This document shows, in pieces, positions 59,134 to 64,000 of a DNA stretch of 64,000 nt; the first letter of the stretch is position 1, and every line of letters begins with the position of its first letter. The notes beneath the pieces were generated by a model, which worked only from the letters and a program-made list of their open reading frames with translations, did no database searches and was not told the DNA's origin. The DNA comes from Allium sativum (Eukaryota > Streptophyta > Magnoliopsida > Asparagales > Amaryllidaceae). The DNA is taken from positions 497,390,453 to 497,454,452 of the forward strand of contig CM060923.1 in the NCBI GenBank assembly GCA_030737875.1, given 5' to 3'. A program made the translations under genes and the position numbers.

Positions 59134-59442
59134 TGAGACGACCCGATTTCCCGTTCTCACGGAAACAAGGGTTATCTTTGGAATATAACACAGAAACAGA
59201 TAATAGCAGAACAGAATTAAATAAATACACCAGATAATGAACATTAGAATATACTGGATAAAAGTAATCCTCAGAGTCACACAGTATACAGGATCTTACT
59301 TAGTACAAATACAGTTCAGCTATACATAAATGTCTACAGCGGAAATAAACAAAATATGCACAATAGGAGCTGAACAGCATAAAAAGAAATAAACGATAGA
59401 ATCCATCTTCAGCTCCAGCTATCCAGAAGGAACCAGCTAAAC

Positions 59443-61264
59443 CTGAATACAAGGCTGCCCGTGTAGAAAAAGGGGCACCCGAGTTTGAAAGTGAAACAAA
59501 CTACGAGTCAGTCATGGGACTGGTATGAGAATTCCACTCAACACATATATAATTGGCTAATCACAGGACCACGCCACTTTCGTGGAACGGGTTTTCTCCA
59601 TTGGATTGCCAGTGCCTTAAAACAAATTTTTCTTTTAAACATCGCTATGCTTTTTATAAAAATGAAGCCGTTATAAGACTCAGTTCCCATCACACAATGC
59701 AACGCAAACCGGAGGATAGAGTTTTACCTTATAACGGCCAAAATATGCTTGATACGAATAAAACAAAGGCATTTGATATTATTGCTAGTGTTTATATGTT
59801 TTGAAAACAATTTCAAATCATAACTATCAATCATAGACGACATGAGCGTCCCATGCCACTATGTCGCCAAATATATATACAACTGAAACCGCACGATCAC
59901 GTATTTGGTAATTGGATTTCCGTCATGAACCAAGGCAAAAGATAGTCCTTACCGAATTCGTGACTCTCTAGCCCGAGCCACAGGACCCAGACTCAGGTGG
60001 GCCCTTGGAGCGACAGGGCCGGTCCACCGATGTGGATTAAAATGCCTGAACAATACATTTCCCCGCCCTTTGGGGCGTAAACGAGCCAACGAATGACTCC
60101 ATCGGACCCGGATCGTCCGATCAAACCGAGGCGCCTCGCAACAGCAACAACCACATAGGTGAAAAGTATATAAATGTCAGGGCTGGTAGGTCACTGACAC
60201 CACCCTAGCTAGAAAGAAACGCATGCCCCCCCTGAGGTCCTTCTCCCGTTTTAGGTTCATACCGGGGTGTGAGGCTCGCGAATTCACGTTATACACAAAG
60301 CTACGCCACACAGGCGGTGCTTTGATCATCACCACAAGACTTTGCTTTTCAATAGAAGCCCTGATCACTGCATCTTAGCATGCCACACAGGCAATTCATG
60401 CCATGCGACTGATGTCCATCGATATACAACCTCTGAGCTCGTGCGTCTCAGAGAAGGGCGTTAAGCAAAAGAATAAATTCTCCGCCGCCAAACAGATGTA
60501 TATTTAACAGAAATCAATCAACACAGAATAAATTCCAATGTCAAACACACAGTCCATTTACAAGTCCGTTCTGGGTCTGAACGAAACCGGAGGCACTAAA
60601 TACCTCGCAAACCCTTCGATCACCACGTACGTCTGGACGATCACCACTCATTATCCATATTTCGGGATGCCTCCCAATCAGGACCTCGGTTACCATCCAA
60701 ACGAGGTGAAGATCTCCGGTCTTCGACCATCGTCTTTATCTTCGACTTTCAATCGTCGCTCAATTATTTGAAATGAGAAATAACTCGGCCTTTTCAAATA
60801 ATTCACGTATATTTAGAATTTCAAATCAATTTATTTCAATGGTTAAATTATTCGACAACACCAATATTGTTCTTTAATGTAATTTTCACACCAAACACAT
60901 TCAACCATCAAAAGCCACATAAATCGAACAAATTCAGTTTATTTCTATTCCATATCGCTTATGATATTTTATAACTATTAATCGCTATTTTTATTTATTT
61001 TAAAATAGCCATTTTATTCAAAACGACGCTTCGGGCCATAAGGCGGCCGTGGCGCTGTTTTTCTTCAGATTTGATTTACACATATCTGAAAATCTAACTG
61101 TTGGATCTTCACAAAATTTACATCATTAGAAAGGTCTTTTCAAAGCGAATCCAACGGTTCCAGTTTCGGGAAAATCCGACGGTCGGATCTCCCGGTACGA
61201 TCGTTTGAATTTTCGATTTCAAATTACGAACTGCAGCGTCGTTATTCGATTAAATATATAATTA

Positions 61265-61308
<44 letters not shown>

Positions 61309-63227
61309 CGCTTCTGGCGCTGTTTTTCTTCAGATTTGAATTAAACATTCCAGACAATCCAACCGTTGGATTTTTACAAGGTTGGTGCCGTTGGAAAGAT
61401 TATTCTAAGGCGAACCCGACGGTTGAGGTTTCGGGAAAATCCAATGGTCGGATTTCCCGTACTAGTTGTTTGAAATCACGGTTTCAAAATACGAACTGCA
61501 CGGCTTCGTTTCGTTTTAATTTTATTTATATTTATATATTTATATAAATATAGTTCATTCGATGATTTCCATATCGTTTTCACTTCAAATATTTTTCTAA
61601 CACCTTAAAATTTTGGAAAATTTCGCCCTAACCTCCCCTGCACCGGGAGCATCGGGAAATTGCAAATAGCTTTCCCGGTCCTTCTAATCTCAAAAAGAAA
61701 AAGCCAAGCGGCTAGCCAACAGGCTCATAAAGTCATCACCCAAACAAAGCAGTAAATGTGTACCTATTTGTCGGGCACAAAATTTTATTCCTCTTCTCTA
61801 GCCCCTTTGCTATAACCTGTTCAATAAATATGCATGTACATATATATACAGTTCTTATCATTTGTCACTTTCTATTCAACTTCATATTTGATTTCTGTTT
61901 GGTTTAAAAACACCATTCATTCTAATGTTACATAAATAGGTGCAAATCATTTCATTAGCTAATTAATGAATATTTCAACTCATATATGTTTATTTTGAAC
62001 AAGTGGCTATTTTTAACACTTCGCATTTCAACGATTTATGCATACAATAAAAATGTGATTTTTATTGTAAAACAATTCATTTCAAAACACTATTTTTCTA
62101 TATAGTTCATGTTGGTGATAAAAATGGGGTTTTTATCATAAAACAATTTCTTTTAAAACGAGAATATTTTACACAGTTCATATAGTCGATAAAAGGTGAT
62201 TTTTATTATCAAACAATTTATTTCAAAATATGAATACCATTCAAGACACGAATTTCTAATCAACGAATAAATATAGTTTAAGCATATGAAAATAATTCAA
62301 ACACACGAATATTATTCAAAATTTCGGCAGCATAACGGCAGGGTAGTTAAACCGGGACCGTCCCTAGTACGGCTCCTCGCTCTACCTTAAAACCTCGTGG
62401 TTTTTGACAATGGGGATCATGCATCTAGTTCGCACGTAGGCGGCATGTATATATATTTATTTCATTTCCACAAACTAATCCTATGTGGTTTCAACCAAAT
62501 ATTTCACAATCACAAACGGGTATTTTTCAACCACAATCAACCAATATCAATCACAAACAATCCCAAACAATCATTCGTTATCAATCAATTTTCACAACAC
62601 TTTCAACCAATAAATATCGTCCATGGTTTGTGGACGAGGGGCGTATATATATATATATATTTATTTATATATAGCAATTCATATATAGCTATTCACTTTC
62701 ATTTCACACATATATATAATTTTTAAATCAGAAATCTCACCAATAGCTATCCAACTACGACTCTTCCTTTATAGAAATCTTCGCCAATCTCTCTTGCTTG
62801 TCGCTTTTGTTGCCCGTATTCTCTACATATGTAAAAATTGAATTTTGACTATGTTATTCAATATATAAAAATCTGATTTTTACTTCGACTTTCAATATAT
62901 AAAAATCTGATTTTTTTCTATTTTAAAAATATGATCTTTTCTATTTTAAAGTTTAAATCTTTTTCTATTCTAAAGTTTAAATCTTTTTTCTATTTAAAAT
63001 CTTAAAATAAAATCAGTTTTTATCTTTTACAAAAATCAGTTTTTATCTTTTACAAAAATCAGTTTTTATCTTTTACAAAAATCAGTTTTAATCTTTTACA
63101 AAAATCAGTTTTAATCTTTTACAAAAATCAGTTTTAATCTTTATTAAAAAAAATCAGTTTTACATCCTATAAAAAAAATCAGTTTTAAGAATTAAAAATA
63201 AAAACAAAATAAAATAGAAATACTTAC
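59443..63227 (-). other. Candidate intron inside the A2 LTR
   Basis: Donor AAT/GTAAGTA (GT at 63227..63226) and acceptor TATTCAG/GT (AG at 59444..59443). Length 3785 bp, shorter than in A1 mainly because the 128-bp array is absent. Confidence 0.45.
63011..63150. repeat. 23-bp tandem array in A2
   Basis: AATCAGTTTT recurs at 63011, 63034, 63057, 63080, 63103 and 63126, exactly 23 bp apart. A1 has a related 23-bp array in the same place (9441..9530). Confidence 0.9.
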
Positions 63228-63526
63228 ATTGGTGCGAAGAAGGGGGGGTTGGAGACGTCGGCGGCAAGGCGGCGCTGGCTTCCGGGGGGGCTGCTCGATT
63301 CGCGTCGAACTGGTGGGGGGGGGAAGGCGGCACTACGGTTTCGGGGAGAGGCGGATGCGTCGCGAGGGGGGCGTTGCCAGGGTCTCGAACGGGGGAAGGC
63401 GGCGCTAGGGTTTCGGGATCGAAGAGTGGAGCTTCGGTGGCGGCGACGAGCTGCTCCTCCTTTCTTCTTCTTTGTTTTTTTTTCTCCTGTTAAATGAAAT
63501 CGGTAATGAATTACAGGGGGGGCCAA
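63228..63526 (-). promoter_or_regulatory. A2 GC-rich leader, candidate first exon
   Basis: TTGGCCCCCCC at 63526..63516 opens the leader, which ends at the donor GTAAGT. Open from TTG only. Sequence differs strongly from the A1 leader despite close flanks. Confidence 0.5.
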
Positions 63527-64000
63527 GTTATAGGAGGGAAAAATAGATTTTTATTTTTTTTTAATTATTTAATTTTGCAAAAAGTTGACTTTTACATACG
63601 ACCTCGAAACGAGGCCCACCGCCTGTCGCCCATAGCGTTTTACCCCCATTCCGAACACAATGGGATATGTATCGCAAGCTGATTTAATTGTTACAATCAG
63701 TTTCTGTTGAATTTACATTTTAAATCTCTATATTGAATTTTAAACGTACATTTCAAATTACCGGGGTCACATACTAACTAGAAAAATTCCAGAAAAATAT
63801 TTTCTAGCTTCGTATTGACGATACGGTCCTAACAAAACTAGTTTCGTCGGATTCTGAGACCGTTTGAAAAATGGCCAATTTCCAGTCGATTAAAATCAAG
63901 TAAAACTGGTCAAACGCGTTTTCTTTTGCCACGCCCACATATTGATTCGAAAAATTATGAAATTTGAAACTTAGCAATAACTTGACACTGCGGATCCAAC

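Larger units (their letters stand above)
59134..64000 (-). repeat. Element A2: second A-family LTR, running off the window
   Basis: Starts TGAGACGACCCG like A1 and follows it through the leader region and the tandem dimer. It keeps the GAGAATAAATTCTC-type block (60437..60500) that A1 lost, and lacks the 128-bp array. No primer site lies to its left, so 59134 is the outer 3' end of a minus-strand element or solo LTR. It includes a (TA)n at about 61264..61306 and a 23-bp array at 63011..63150. Confidence 0.9.

Overview
This is plant nuclear repeat DNA with no ordinary host gene that I can support. AT-rich sequence, Ty3/gypsy gag-pol with initiator-Met-type primer sites, a CACTA-type terminal repeat and long LTR arrays all point to a flowering plant with a large genome; I cannot name the species. 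Protein-coding content is limited to one nearly complete gag-pol (574..4815, minus) and one gag-only ORF (49482..50390, plus).

The 64 kb reads as one nested stack. The base is element C1, a minus-strand giant-LTR element: left LTR end 30152..31162, internal region 31163..32211, right LTR start 32212..36977. An inverted giant LTR (R1: 12346..14312 plus 28442..30151) sits in its left LTR. R1 was hit by B1 (14313..28441, with a perfect 5-bp target duplication) and abuts relatives of family G at 10959..12345. Those were in turn hit by A1 (1..10958), which carries gag-pol. On the right, a CACTA-like element (36978..39224) sits in C1's right LTR. It was hit by D1 (39225..59133), whose internal region was hit by G1 (45767..54956, gag-only) and whose right LTR was hit by a second A-type LTR (A2, 59134..64000, running off the window).

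A, B, C, D and R are related. LTRs that are complete here are 5.9 to 6.6 kb; B1, C1 and D1 have internal regions of only about 1.03 to 1.07 kb with no coding capacity. A1 or a relative is the plausible source of proteins for these passive copies. G1 has 3.5-kb LTRs and carries only gag.

The most interesting pattern is inside the LTRs. In A1, A2, B1 and D1 the element strand shows an AT-rich or TATA promoter tract, a C-rich box, a GC-rich leader of about 255 to 325 bp and a strong 5' splice site. A 3.8 to 5.0 kb AT-rich stretch follows, then a 3' splice site about 300 bp before the LTR end. The unrelated G1 LTR has the same logic (TATA, GC-AG type donor, strong polypyrimidine-CAG acceptor, 2581 bp). 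I propose that these giant LTRs carry a removable intron, so that unspliced RNA is the genome and spliced RNA is the gag(-pol) messenger. This is inference and needs RNA data.
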